Source of the DNA: JBCBDX01 sp038529265
Lineage (GTDB): Bacteria > Pseudomonadota > Alphaproteobacteria > Rhizobiales > Rhizobiaceae
Reading direction: 5' to 3'
DNA: 64,000 nucleotides
NCBI GenBank assembly: GCA_038529265.1
Contig: JBCBDX010000013.1
Location: 37,929 to 101,928, forward strand
Positions 1 through 8,746 of this stretch are shown one piece after another. Position 1 is the first letter of the stretch. Each line of letters starts with the position of its first letter. A model generated the notes under the pieces. It searched no databases. It was not told the DNA's origin and saw nothing but the letters and a program-made list of their open reading frames with translations. The position numbers and the translations under genes were made by a program.

Positions 1-8
1 TGCCGCTG

Positions 9-37
9 TTGACAGTCAGGGCTGACGGGTCTTAAAC
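9..37 (+). promoter_or_regulatory. possible sigma70-type promoter of valS
   Basis: A perfect TTGACA at 9-14 is followed after 17 bases by TTAAAC at 32-37, about 40 bases before the valS start. The -35 box is a full match but the -10 box is poor. No other regulatory site is visible upstream of valS. This is inference from sequence pattern only. Confidence 0.3.
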
Positions 38-78
38 GCGCCCACTTTCAGGCCTTCCTGACACGGACATTCTCAGTC

Positions 79-2949
79 ATGCTGGACACAAAATTTGACG
101 CCAAAAGCGTCGAGCCGCGCATTGCGCAAAAATGGGATCAAGCCAACGCCTTTGCTGCGGGTGCTGGCCAGCGTCAAGACGCTGATCCCTACTGCATTGT
201 GATCCCGCCACCCAATGTGACGGGCTCGCTCCATATGGGCCATGCGCTTAACAATACGTTGCAGGACATTCTGATCCGTCATCAGCGGATGCTGGGCAAT
301 AATGTGCTTTGGCAGCCCGGCATGGATCATGCGGGCATTGCTACGCAAATGGTCGTCGAGCGCAAGCTTGCTGCCGAAGGCGAGCCTTCACGTCGTGATC
401 TGGGGCGTGACGAATTCGTTAAGCGTGTTTGGCAATGGAAAGAAGAGTCCGGTGGCACCATCTTCAATCAGCTCAAACGTCTTGGTGCGTCTTGTGACTG
501 GAACCGCGAGCGTTTCACAATGGATGAAGGCTTGTCTGAGGCGGTTCTGGAAGTCTTTGTCCGTCTCTACAATGAAGGTTTGATCTATCGCGGTAAGCGG
601 CTCGTCAATTGGGACCCCAAGTTTGAAACCGCCATTTCCGATCTCGAAGTCGAGAATAAGGAAGTGGACGGCCATATGTGGCATTTCAAATATCCTTTGG
701 CCGGTGGCGAGACATATGAATATGTCGAAAAGGACGAAGATGGAAACATCACGATGCGTGAGACACGCGACTATATTTCCATCGCCACCACACGTCCTGA
801 AACCATGCTTGGGGATGGCGCCGTTGCCGTTCATCCCTCTGATGAGCGTTATGCACCGATCGTGGGCAAGCTGTGCGAAATTCCGGTTGGACCTAAAAAA
901 CATCGCCGCCTGATCCCGATCATCACCGATGAGTATCCCGACCCTGATTTCGGTTCTGGCGCAGTCAAGATCACCGGTGCGCATGATTTCAACGACTATC
1001 AGGTGGCCAAGCGTGGCGGGATCCCGATGTACCGTCTGATGGACACCAAAGCGTCCATGCGTGATGATGGTGCGCCATACGAAGAAGCCGCGATCATCGC
1101 CGGCGCGGTTGCGCGCGGTGAGAAAACGCTTTCGGAAGCCGAGTGCGATGCGATCAACCTGGTGCCGGATGATCTGCGGGGGCTTGATCGTTTCGAGGCG
1201 CGCAAGGCCGTGGTCGAACAGATCAATGCCGATGGTTTGGCCGTCACTCACGTGATGGTCGTAGAAGGTGATGACGGAGAGAACGTCCAAGAAATCAGAC
1301 CGCTGATTGAAAACAAAAAGATCATGCAGCCTTTTGGTGATCGCTCCGGCGTCGTCATCGAGCCGATGCTGACGGACCAATGGTTCTGTGATGCAAAGAC
1401 TTTGGCAGGTCCGGCGTTGGCTTCGGTGAAAGAAGGTCGGACGAACTTTGTACCCAAGACGTGGGAAAACACCTATTTTAACTGGATGGAGAACATCGAA
1501 CCCTGGTGTATCTCGCGCCAGCTTTGGTGGGGGCACCGGATTCCGGCTTGGTTTGATGAACAGGGCAACATTTTCGTCGCCAAGACTGAAGCTGAGGCTC
1601 AAGCACAAGCAGGCGATGATGTCAGCATTGTTCGCGATCCCGACGTCCTGGACACATGGTTTTCATCGGCCCTTTGGCCGTTCTCCACCCTCGGTTGGCC
1701 GGACACAACCAAGGAGTTGGAGACCTACTACCAGACCGATGTGCTGGTAACGGGTTTTGATATCATCTTCTTCTGGGTCGCCCGGATGATGATGATGGGT
1801 AACCACTTCATGAAAGATGAAGCGGGAGAAATCGTCGAGCCGTTCCACACCGTCTATGTACACGCTCTGGTTCGCGACAAGCACGGCAATAAGATGTCGA
1901 AGTCCAAGGGCAATGTTATCGATCCGCTGGAGTTGATTGATGAATATGGCGCGGATGCGCTGCGCTTTACGCTCGCGATCATGGCCGCGCAGGGCAGGGA
2001 CGTGAAGCTCGACCCGGCACGCATTGCCGGCTACCGGAACTTTGGCACCAAGCTCTGGAACGCTACACGCTTTGCGCAAATGAATGGCGTTGCGCATAAA
2101 GCAGACTTCAAGCCGGAGGATGCCAAGCACCCGCTAAACCGCTGGATTTTGACCGAATTGACGCGCGCAGCGCGTGATGTGTCAGCAGGTATCGAAGCAT
2201 ACCGCTTCAATGATGCAGCGTCGGCCGCTTACAAATATGTCTGGAATACATTCTGCGATTGGTATCTTGAACTTTTGAAACCTGTCTTCAATGGCGAAGA
2301 CGAGGCGGCGAAATCCGAAGCGCAAGCCACGGCGGCCTACGTGCTTGATGAGATTTACAAGCTGCTGCACCCGTTTATGCCATTCATGACGGAAGAATTG
2401 TGGACGCTGACGGCTGATCGTGGCGGCTTACTCTGTCACGCTGTCTGGCCTCAGCCGAAACTGGAAGATGAAGATGCCGCCAGCGATATTAATTGGTTGG
2501 TTGATCTTGTTTCTGGTATTCGCTCTGCACGCGCTGAAATGAATGTTCCGCCATCGGCAAAAGCGCCATTGATTATCGTCGGTGGCAATGCTCTCGATCA
2601 TGAGCGGATTAAGCGCCACAGCGATGCCATACAAACCCTGGCGCGAGCCGAGAGCATTGATGTTGCCGGCACGCCGCCGGAGGCGTCTGCTCAGGTGATT
2701 GTAGGTGATGCCACGTTCTGTATTCCGCTTGGCGGCTTGATCGACCTTGATGCGGAACGGGCACGGCTGGAAAAGTCTTTGGCTAAGGCACTCGGGGAAG
2801 TTGAGAAAATACGCAAGAAGCTGGACAATCCGAAATTTGTTGAAAATGCCAAACCAGAAGTCGTTCAAGCTGAACGCGAGCGCTTAGCAGACACGCAACC
2901 GGCTATTAAAAAGCTTGAGGCTGCGCTGTCGCGAATCACCCAAAAATAA
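79..2949 (+). CDS. valS: valine--tRNA ligase
   Basis: Class I aminoacyl-tRNA synthetase that charges tRNA-Val in the cytoplasm. At 956 residues it has the family's full length. The HIGH-type signature is near residues 47-55 (PPNVTGSLHMGHA) and the KMSKS loop (NKMSKSKGN) is near residue 605. The valine-specific editing domain lies between them and carries the TTRPETMLGD motif near residue 235. The C-terminal 60-70 residues are charged and rich in Lys and Glu, as expected for the ValRS coiled-coil arm. The start ATG at 79 fits the usual N-terminus (MLDTKFD). It is transcribed alone as far as the window shows. Identification is secure. Confidence 0.98.
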   Translation: MLDTKFDAKSVEPRIAQKWDQANAFAAGAGQRQDADPYCIVIPPPNVTGSLHMGHALNNTLQDILIRHQRMLGNNVLWQPGMDHAGIATQMVVERKLAAEGEPSRRDLGRDEFVKRVWQWKEESGGTIFNQLKRLGASCDWNRERFTMDEGLSEAVLEVFVRLYNEGLIYRGKRLVNWDPKFETAISDLEVENKEVDGHMWHFKYPLAGGETYEYVEKDEDGNITMRETRDYISIATTRPETMLGDGAVAVHPSDERYAPIVGKLCEIPVGPKKHRRLIPIITDEYPDPDFGSGAVKITGAHDFNDYQVAKRGGIPMYRLMDTKASMRDDGAPYEEAAIIAGAVARGEKTLSEAECDAINLVPDDLRGLDRFEARKAVVEQINADGLAVTHVMVVEGDDGENVQEIRPLIENKKIMQPFGDRSGVVIEPMLTDQWFCDAKTLAGPALASVKEGRTNFVPKTWENTYFNWMENIEPWCISRQLWWGHRIPAWFDEQGNIFVAKTEAEAQAQAGDDVSIVRDPDVLDTWFSSALWPFSTLGWPDTTKELETYYQTDVLVTGFDIIFFWVARMMMMGNHFMKDEAGEIVEPFHTVYVHALVRDKHGNKMSKSKGNVIDPLELIDEYGADALRFTLAIMAAQGRDVKLDPARIAGYRNFGTKLWNATRFAQMNGVAHKADFKPEDAKHPLNRWILTELTRAARDVSAGIEAYRFNDAASAAYKYVWNTFCDWYLELLKPVFNGEDEAAKSEAQATAAYVLDEIYKLLHPFMPFMTEELWTLTADRGGLLCHAVWPQPKLEDEDAASDINWLVDLVSGIRSARAEMNVPPSAKAPLIIVGGNALDHERIKRHSDAIQTLARAESIDVAGTPPEASAQVIVGDATFCIPLGGLIDLDAERARLEKSLAKALGEVEKIRKKLDNPKFVENAKPEVVQAERERLADTQPAIKKLEAALSRITQK

Positions 2950-3251
2950 ATCGAACAGGATGGCGGTTTTCGTGCATCCGACGTGACGATTTCAGATTTG
3001 GGAAGAAATGTGACGATTGTGCAACAGTCACAATTTGGAACAAATTTTGGCTTGTACCTAGCAAAACCATTCGAAAAAGCGGCTCTTTTTGCATCTTGTT
3101 GACGTTTACGTAACTGGAAGTTTTACAACTTGCTACAAATTACAGGATGCAGGGTGCCTTCATTTTAGGCACGCATCTCATGTTGCAGGTACATTCAGCT
3201 TGAAAAGCGACATTGATTTAGGTCAACAATGGCAGGACATTGGAGGATGGG
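2950..3251. promoter_or_regulatory. intergenic region with inverted repeat and possible promoter for the FadL-type gene
   Basis: This 300-base non-coding stretch is A/T-richer than the flanking genes. It holds a perfect inverted repeat, ATTGTG at 3016-3021 and CACAAT at 3029-3034 with a 7-base spacer, which has the form of a dimeric-regulator operator. A TTGACG at 3099-3104 lies 17 bases before TTTACA (3122-3127), a plausible promoter. That would give an untranslated leader of more than 100 bases. No terminator hairpin for valS is evident. Which regulator binds is unknown. Confidence 0.35.
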
Positions 3252-4403
3252 ATGGCTCACAAAACTATAAAGACCGCCACAGCGATTTTGGCCGCTACAC
3301 TGCTGGTTGGCACCGCTCACGCCGGAGGCTTCGACCGCGGCACCGCCGATACCGACATCCTTTACGAGGACGGTAATTTCGTTACTCGTTCAGGTATCAC
3401 GTATGTTTCCCCCACGCTGAATATCTCTACATTCGGCGGCGGCTCAACAGGTGAAGTTGCGCCTGACTACGTAGTGCCAAACTTTGCCATGAAAGTTCAA
3501 GCTACGGACAACGTTGCTTGCGCTGGTACATACACCACACCGTTTGGCGGCTCTACCGATTACACGGGAACGACAGCCGGTGTTGATTCAGACGCACTGG
3601 CAACGACGCGACAAGAGTTTGTGACCAACGAACTGGGCATGACTTGTGCTTACCAAATGGATGTAGGGAACGGTCGTGTGTCTCTTCTCGGTGGTGTTTT
3701 CCTTCAGCATCTCGATTTTGAACAGGACGTTGTGGGTGGTACAATTCGCCTTTCGCTGAACGATTTAGGCTATGGTTATCGCGTTGGCGCTGCGTACGAA
3801 ATTCCGGAAATCGCACTACGCGCGCAAATTATGTATCGATCCGCGGTTGATGTGAGCGCGACAGGTTCGTTTGACTCACTGGTGGCCCCTGTCGTGGTAA
3901 ACCCTAACGCATTTGGCTTGGCCACGTTCCCTCGCAGCGTTGAAGCAAAAGTTCAGTCTGGCATTGCACCTGGTTGGCTTGCTTTTGGTAGCGTGAAGTG
4001 GACACAGTGGAGCGTTTTTGACGTTCTGGAGTATCAGGCCTTTGTTCAGCCGGTGAATTCCACTCTGAACTTCTTCTGGCGTGATGGATGGACCGTGACC
4101 GGCGGTATTGCACGACGCTTTAACGATACATTTGCGGCTTCTGCTAGCCTGACTTGGGACCGTGGTGTCGGAACCGGCTATGACTTGCAGGGACGTGATG
4201 TCTGGACAGTCGCTGTTGGTGGTTCTGCAACACCCAATGAGCGTGCAGAAATCCGCGCCGGTGTCGGTTTGTCATTCTTCGGCGCAGCGTCTCAAGATTT
4301 TACATCTGACGCGCTTGGAAACCCGATTTCTTCACCTGGCTTTAAAACATCAGAGGCGGGAACAGCTATCGGTGGTAGTCTTTCCGCCAAGCTAAAGTTC
4401 TGA
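3252..4403 (+). CDS. FadL/OmpP1-family outer membrane transport protein
   Basis: Outer membrane beta-barrel of the FadL/OmpP1/TodX family, which lets long-chain fatty acids or other hydrophobic compounds diffuse in. The first 25 residues form a signal peptide ending in THA-GG. The mature N-terminus (GGFDRGTADTDILYEDGN) resembles the hatch region of the family. The rest alternates polar and aromatic strands and ends in Phe, as barrel proteins do. I chose the ATG at 3252 because GGAGG lies 5-10 bases before it; a TTG four codons upstream at 3240 is in frame but less likely. The length, 383 residues, is slightly short for FadL. It appears monocistronic, followed by a strong terminator. Substrate unknown. 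Confidence 0.82.
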   Translation: MAHKTIKTATAILAATLLVGTAHAGGFDRGTADTDILYEDGNFVTRSGITYVSPTLNISTFGGGSTGEVAPDYVVPNFAMKVQATDNVACAGTYTTPFGGSTDYTGTTAGVDSDALATTRQEFVTNELGMTCAYQMDVGNGRVSLLGGVFLQHLDFEQDVVGGTIRLSLNDLGYGYRVGAAYEIPEIALRAQIMYRSAVDVSATGSFDSLVAPVVVNPNAFGLATFPRSVEAKVQSGIAPGWLAFGSVKWTQWSVFDVLEYQAFVQPVNSTLNFFWRDGWTVTGGIARRFNDTFAASASLTWDRGVGTGYDLQGRDVWTVAVGGSATPNERAEIRAGVGLSFFGAASQDFTSDALGNPISSPGFKTSEAGTAIGGSLSAKLKF

Positions 4404-4423
4404 TCACGAAGTCAGGATTGTCA

Positions 4424-4452
4424 TAGAGCCGCGCCCTTGGGTGCGGCTCTTT
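4424..4452 (+). terminator. rho-independent terminator after the FadL-type gene
   Basis: An 8-base stem (AGAGCCGC paired with GCGGCTCT) closes a short loop and runs directly into TTTT. It begins about 20 bases after the stop codon. The form is a classical intrinsic terminator. Confidence 0.8.
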
Positions 4453-4613
4453 TGCGTCTTTGAAACACACTAAACGTGGCGCAACTACAACACTATGGTG
4501 CTCGATTTTTTAAGGCGGAGACTGTAAGTCTACATCGTTCGCAAATTCATTTTCGCGTTGGAAGTCAGTTTTTGTTTTGACGCCTTCGCAAGCTCATAGG
4601 GGGATCAACGCTC

Positions 4614-6338
4614 ATGGACGCCAAAGTTTTCGACAAGTCCAAGCTCCCCAGCCGCCATACGACCGTTGGACCGGCGCGCGCACCGCATCGCTCCTATCTT
4701 TATGCGATGGGCTTGTCGCAAGATGAGATCGCGCAACCATTGGTTGGTGTCGCCTCTTGTTGGAACGAAGCTGCCCCCTGCAACATCGCTTTGATGCGTC
4801 AGGCTCAAGTGGTGAAAAAGGGTGTGGCGGCCGCAAACGGCACGCCTCGTGAATTCTGCACGATTACGGTTACCGACGGTATCGCCATGGGCCACCAAGG
4901 CATGAAATCGTCATTGGTTTCACGCGATGTCATTACCGATTCCGTTGAGCTAACCATGCGCGGTCACTGCTATGATGCGCTTGTCGGTCTTGCCGGTTGC
5001 GACAAATCTTTGCCGGGTATGATGATGGCAATGGTTCGTTTGAATGTCCCATCGGTTTTTATCTATGGCGGATCAATTCTGCCGGGCTCCTTTAAGGGCA
5101 AGCAGGTTACCGTCCAGGACGTTTTTGAAGCCGTCGGCATGCACTCTGTGGGTAAAATGTCCGATGAGGATCTGGCCGAGCTTGAGCAGGTCGCTTGTCC
5201 TTCCGCTGGTTCATGCGGGGCGCAGTTTACAGCCAACACCATGGCAACGGTTGCTGAAGCCATTGGTTTGGCGCTGCCTTATTCCTGCGGTGCGCCCGCG
5301 CCTTATGAAATTCGTGATCGTTTCTCATTTGCTGCCGGCGAAAAGGTGATGGAACTCATCGCGCGCAATATCCGTCCGCGCGACATTGTTACGCGCAAGG
5401 CTTTGGAAAATGCGGCCGCCGTGGTGGCTGCGTCTGGCGGCTCCACCAATGCTGCCTTGCACTTGCCCGCAATTGCGCATGAATGTGGTATCGAGTTTGA
5501 TCTTTTTGATGTGGCTGAAATCTTCAAAAAAACGCCTTATATTGCTGATCTAAAGCCGGGCGGCAAATACGTGGCCAAAGACATGTTCGAAGTGGGTGGC
5601 ATTCCGTTACTCATGAAAACACTTCTTGAGCACGGATATCTGCATGGCGATTGTTTAACGGCAACTGGCCGCACAATTGCCGAAAACATGGAGCATGTAT
5701 CCTGGAACCCGGATCAGGATGTAGTCTATCCGGCGAATAAACCCATCACCGAAACGGGCGGTGTTGTGGGGCTGAAAGGAAATTTGGCACCCGATGGGGC
5801 CATCGTGAAGGTAGCAGGTATGCAAAACCTGAAGTTTCGCGGTCCCGCACGGTGTTTTGACACAGAAGAGCTGTGTTTTGACGCTGTGACCAATGGAAAG
5901 TTTGAAGAAGGCGAAGTGTTGGTCATACGATATGAAGGACCCAAAGGTGGGCCAGGTATGCGCGAGATGTTGGCGACAACAGCTGCGCTATACGGTCAGG
6001 GCATGGGTGACAAAGTGGCGCTTATAACGGATGGACGCTTTTCGGGCGCCACACGTGGTTTTTGTATTGGTCACGTTGGGCCCGAAGCGGCGGTCGGTGG
6101 GCCGATTGGCTTGTTGAAGGATGGCGACATAATTTCAATTGATGCAGTTGACGGTACTCTGGAAGTCGAGTTGACAGACCAAGAATTGGAGGCACGTCGC
6201 GCCGAGTGGACACCGCGTGAAACTGATTACCAATCCGGTGCTCTGTGGAAATATGCTGCGACTGTTGGCAACGCGCGCCACGGGGCGGTGACGCATCCGG
6301 GTGGTGCGCAAGAAACCCATTGCTACGCTGATATTTGA
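4614..6338 (+). CDS. ilvD: dihydroxy-acid dehydratase
   Basis: IlvD converts 2,3-dihydroxy-isovalerate and its methylvalerate homologue to the 2-keto acids, the third common step of isoleucine and valine synthesis. The 574 residues match the shorter, proteobacterial form. Cysteines expected to ligate the iron-sulfur cluster are seen in CWNEAAPC (near residue 46), GCDKSLPG (near 128) and CPSAGSCGAQF (near 200). The conserved DGRFSGATRG is near residue 475. The start ATG at 4614 is preceded by AGGGGG (4597-4602). The stop codon overlaps the start of exoR, so the two are probably translated together. Secure. Confidence 0.97.
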   Translation: MDAKVFDKSKLPSRHTTVGPARAPHRSYLYAMGLSQDEIAQPLVGVASCWNEAAPCNIALMRQAQVVKKGVAAANGTPREFCTITVTDGIAMGHQGMKSSLVSRDVITDSVELTMRGHCYDALVGLAGCDKSLPGMMMAMVRLNVPSVFIYGGSILPGSFKGKQVTVQDVFEAVGMHSVGKMSDEDLAELEQVACPSAGSCGAQFTANTMATVAEAIGLALPYSCGAPAPYEIRDRFSFAAGEKVMELIARNIRPRDIVTRKALENAAAVVAASGGSTNAALHLPAIAHECGIEFDLFDVAEIFKKTPYIADLKPGGKYVAKDMFEVGGIPLLMKTLLEHGYLHGDCLTATGRTIAENMEHVSWNPDQDVVYPANKPITETGGVVGLKGNLAPDGAIVKVAGMQNLKFRGPARCFDTEELCFDAVTNGKFEEGEVLVIRYEGPKGGPGMREMLATTAALYGQGMGDKVALITDGRFSGATRGFCIGHVGPEAAVGGPIGLLKDGDIISIDAVDGTLEVELTDQELEARRAEWTPRETDYQSGALWKYAATVGNARHGAVTHPGGAQETHCYADI

Positions 6339-7174
6339 TGATGAGAAATCTCAAAATGGGCACATACTATCGGGCAGTCTTTTGTGGCTTTTTGTCGGCT
6401 ACGACGCTCGTTGGACTACCCGCTGCGCACGCTGCTGATGGAGGGCCGGTTGACGGCGGCACGCACGTGTCATCTGTCGAAACAGAAAGCCCTGAAAACA
6501 GCGTTATTTTGAGTTTTCGGCTTGGCTTGCAGGCTTATAAAAAGGGCCAAAAGGACGAGGCGTTTGAAGCCTACCGCGCTGCCGCTGATCAAGGCCATAG
6601 CGGTGCCCGTTGGAAGCTCGCTCACATGTATGCCGAAGGTGATGGCACGCCTGAAGATGATTATCGGGCTTTCCAGCTGTTTGAAGAAATTGTGCAAGAA
6701 GGTGCAACGCCCGGTTCACGCGAACAAGCATTCATTGCCAATGCGTTGGTTTCACTTGCCGGCTATTTTCAAGCGGGTATTCCCGGCACGCCGGTCGAAC
6801 CTGACCCAATGCGTGCGCGTGATCTCTATTGGCTGGCGGCGACCAATTTTGGCGAGCCGCATGCTCAATTTGAGATCGGATTGTACCATCTAGGTGACGG
6901 ATCAAACCGGAACGGACAACGACAAGCGGCTCGTTGGTTCAATCAAGCGGCACAAAAAGGTCATGCTGGCGCTAAGGCAATGCTGGGTAAGTTATACTTC
7001 CAGTCTGGTCGAACGGTTGCTGGTTTGGCCTTGCTAACTGAAGCGTTGGAAATAGCGGCTGGCAGTGATCGTATGTGGATACGTGGGCTGCAGGAGGGCG
7101 CTTTTGCTGTGTCTTCTGAGGGCGAGCGCCGCAAAGCGGTATCTATGGTTGAGTCTCGTTTGGCTTCGAAATAA
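6338..7174 (+). CDS. exoR: ExoR-like periplasmic Sel1-repeat regulator
   Basis: In rhizobia ExoR is a periplasmic protein that binds the sensor ExoS and holds the ExoS/ChvI system off, so controlling exopolysaccharide, motility and the switch to host life. Here residues 1-33 are a signal peptide ending in AAHA. The mature part carries Sel1/TPR-like helical repeats, for example YKKGQKDEAFEAYRAAADQG and RAAWKLAHMY-like units, and shares the ExoR-typical order (FRLGLQAYK, VSLAGYFQAGIPGTPV, GLALLTEALE). Length is 278 residues, close to ExoR. The start ATG at 6338 overlaps the ilvD stop (TGATG); ATG codons at 6341 and 6356 are alternatives. The ExoR assignment rests on my memory of the rhizobial protein and is likely rather than proven. 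Confidence 0.82.
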   Translation: MMRNLKMGTYYRAVFCGFLSATTLVGLPAAHAADGGPVDGGTHVSSVETESPENSVILSFRLGLQAYKKGQKDEAFEAYRAAADQGHSGARWKLAHMYAEGDGTPEDDYRAFQLFEEIVQEGATPGSREQAFIANALVSLAGYFQAGIPGTPVEPDPMRARDLYWLAATNFGEPHAQFEIGLYHLGDGSNRNGQRQAARWFNQAAQKGHAGAKAMLGKLYFQSGRTVAGLALLTEALEIAAGSDRMWIRGLQEGAFAVSSEGERRKAVSMVESRLASK

Positions 7175-7198
7175 CAGCTCTGAAACTGATTCCGCAGT

Positions 7199-7441
7199 TT
7201 AAGATAAGCCGTTGAATTCGCAGCCTTCTTGCAATGTTTGCCAAGAAGTATTGTTCAGAACGCGGCCGCATTTCATCGTAACTTCTTTACCGCTTACTTT
7301 GGCGCAGATTGTTTGGCCTTCATCAAAGTCGGCGCCCTGGTATCGGCAGGTGCAGTCCCCCAACTTAAGATGAGAAGACTGCGCGTACGCAGCACTGCCC
7401 CATGAAGCTAGCAAAAGCATACAGATGACGCCGATTCTCAT
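7199..7441 (-). CDS. small secreted cysteine-containing protein, function unknown
   Basis: An 80-residue protein with a clear signal peptide of about 20 residues (ending AAYAQ). The mature part has five cysteines (DCTCRY, TICAK, MKCGR, EGCEF), so four could form two disulfides in the periplasm. A good ribosome binding site (AAGGAGA) lies just before the ATG at 7441, and coding on this strand is the only sensible reading of the gap between exoR and xth. I do not recognise the family. It is convergent with exoR and upstream-adjacent to nothing obviously related. Confidence 0.7.
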   Translation of the reverse strand: MRIGVICMLLLASWGSAAYAQSSHLKLGDCTCRYQGADFDEGQTICAKVSGKEVTMKCGRVLNNTSWQTLQEGCEFNGLS

Positions 7442-7518
7442 AGAGATCTCCTTAGCTTTATAACTTTAGCGTCTCACAGGCGTTCGATTTTGGCAAATGG
7501 CTAGGAATGAAGCGATTT

Positions 7519-8307
7519 TCAACGGGTAAGATGGGCTACGACAGGTACATGGTCAGATGGCTTTTCCCAAGCGCGAACCTGCTTTTCAACATCGACAGCT
7601 GCGATCAAATCCATGGCTTCAGGGGAACACATTAAATGATCAATCCTTATTCCGTGGTTCTTTTGCCAAGCGCCAGCTTGGTAGTCCCAAAATGTATAAG
7701 CGACATCGTCGCTAGCGGCGCGTAGCGCATCTGTGAATCCCAAATTGGATAGCCTGCGAAATTGCTCGCGGCTTTCAGGGCGAAACAGTGCATCACCCTC
7801 CCAAACGTGTGGATCATGGCAGTCTTCAGGCATTGGAATCACATTGTAGTCGCCAGCCAGAACAATGGCCTCTTCCAAGGCAAGTCGCTCGATCGCAAGC
7901 GCTTCTAAGCGCCTCATCCAGCGGAGTTTATAGCCAAACTTGCGGTCTTCGGTGACTGGATTGCCATTGGGCAGATAAAGCGACACCACCCGTAATGCAT
8001 GGCCGCCAACTGAGAAAACACCTTCAATGAAACGAGCCTGTTCATCTTCGTCGTCACCTGGAAGCCCCCGGTTTACCTCGTCAAATGGCAACTTGGAGAA
8101 GATGGCAACGCCATTAAAGCCCTTTTGGCCGTGGGTTTCGACATTATAGCCGAGCGCTTCGAATTGCTCGCGCGGGAAGCTTTCATCGATAGATTTGATT
8201 TCTTGCAGGCAAACGATGTCCGGTTGCGACTGCTCGAGCCATGATTTGACGGTTTCAAGGCGCGCTTTCACACCATTGATGTTCCAAGTGGCAATCTTAA
8301 GAGGCAT
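7519..8307 (-). CDS. xth: exodeoxyribonuclease III
   Basis: AP endonuclease and 3'-5' exonuclease of base excision repair, endonuclease/exonuclease/phosphatase fold. It opens with KIATWNINGVKARL and has CLQEIK (metal-binding Glu) near residue 35, VVSLYLPNG near 105, GDYNVIP near 150 and the C-terminal RIDHLM and SDHVPVVA motifs that supply the catalytic Asp and His. The start ATG at 8307 overlaps the erpA stop codon by one base (TGATG), giving 262 residues, the usual size; an upstream in-frame ATG at 8337 would add ten non-conserved residues inside erpA. It is translationally coupled to erpA. Confidence 0.95.
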   Translation of the reverse strand: MPLKIATWNINGVKARLETVKSWLEQSQPDIVCLQEIKSIDESFPREQFEALGYNVETHGQKGFNGVAIFSKLPFDEVNRGLPGDDEDEQARFIEGVFSVGGHALRVVSLYLPNGNPVTEDRKFGYKLRWMRRLEALAIERLALEEAIVLAGDYNVIPMPEDCHDPHVWEGDALFRPESREQFRRLSNLGFTDALRAASDDVAYTFWDYQAGAWQKNHGIRIDHLMCSPEAMDLIAAVDVEKQVRAWEKPSDHVPVVAHLTR

Positions 8308-8660
8308 CAAACAGAAAAACTCGTTCCGCAGCCACAAGAAGCAACGGCGTTCGGGTTACTGATCTTGAAAGACTGGCCCATTAAATCGTCAACGAAATCG
8401 ATCTGTGAGCCTTCCATATAGACAAGCGACAATTCGTCGATCAGCACGGTAGCACCATCTTTTTCAAAGACCAGATCATCGGGGTTTTTGTCTGCCACGA
8501 GGTCAAACTTATAGGAAAAGCCGGAACAGCCGCCGCCCTCAACCGACACGCGAAGGGCGGTTTTGTCGGTTTCGCCAGCCAGAACTTTCCCAACACGCGC
8601 GAAACACGCATCGGTTACTGTGACTGATTTACCTGCAATGTTCGTATCGTGTGCTGTCAT
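8307..8660 (-). CDS. erpA: iron-sulfur cluster insertion protein, A-type carrier
   Basis: A-type carrier of 117 residues that delivers iron-sulfur clusters to apoproteins. The three family cysteines are present: one in GGCSGFSY (near residue 45) and two in the C-terminal SCGCGTSF. The middle contains VDELSLVYMEGSQIDFVDDL, typical of the family. A ribosome binding site (GGGAG) precedes the ATG at 8660. It is first in a two-gene unit with xth and diverges from dgt across 86 bases that must hold both promoters. ErpA versus IscA cannot be decided by eye, but this gene next to dgt and argS is named erpA or iscA in rhizobial genomes. Confidence 0.92.
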   Translation of the reverse strand: MTAHDTNIAGKSVTVTDACFARVGKVLAGETDKTALRVSVEGGGCSGFSYKFDLVADKNPDDLVFEKDGATVLIDELSLVYMEGSQIDFVDDLMGQSFKISNPNAVASCGCGTSFSV

Positions 8661-8746
8661 CAGTCAGCCACTCCCTTTCGCTATCTTAAAAGTATGGACG
8701 CGCGTGCCGAGCGTCAATAGATGCTGTAGGGGACAGGTGGACAATA

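Noticed and set aside
388..1608. Long open frame (406 codons) antisense to valS
   Set aside because: It lies wholly inside valS, has no ribosome binding site and its product shows no family motif; it is a codon-bias shadow.
7183..7200. Stem AAACTG/CAGTTT between exoR and the small secreted gene as a terminator
   Set aside because: Only six pairs and no T-run on either strand.
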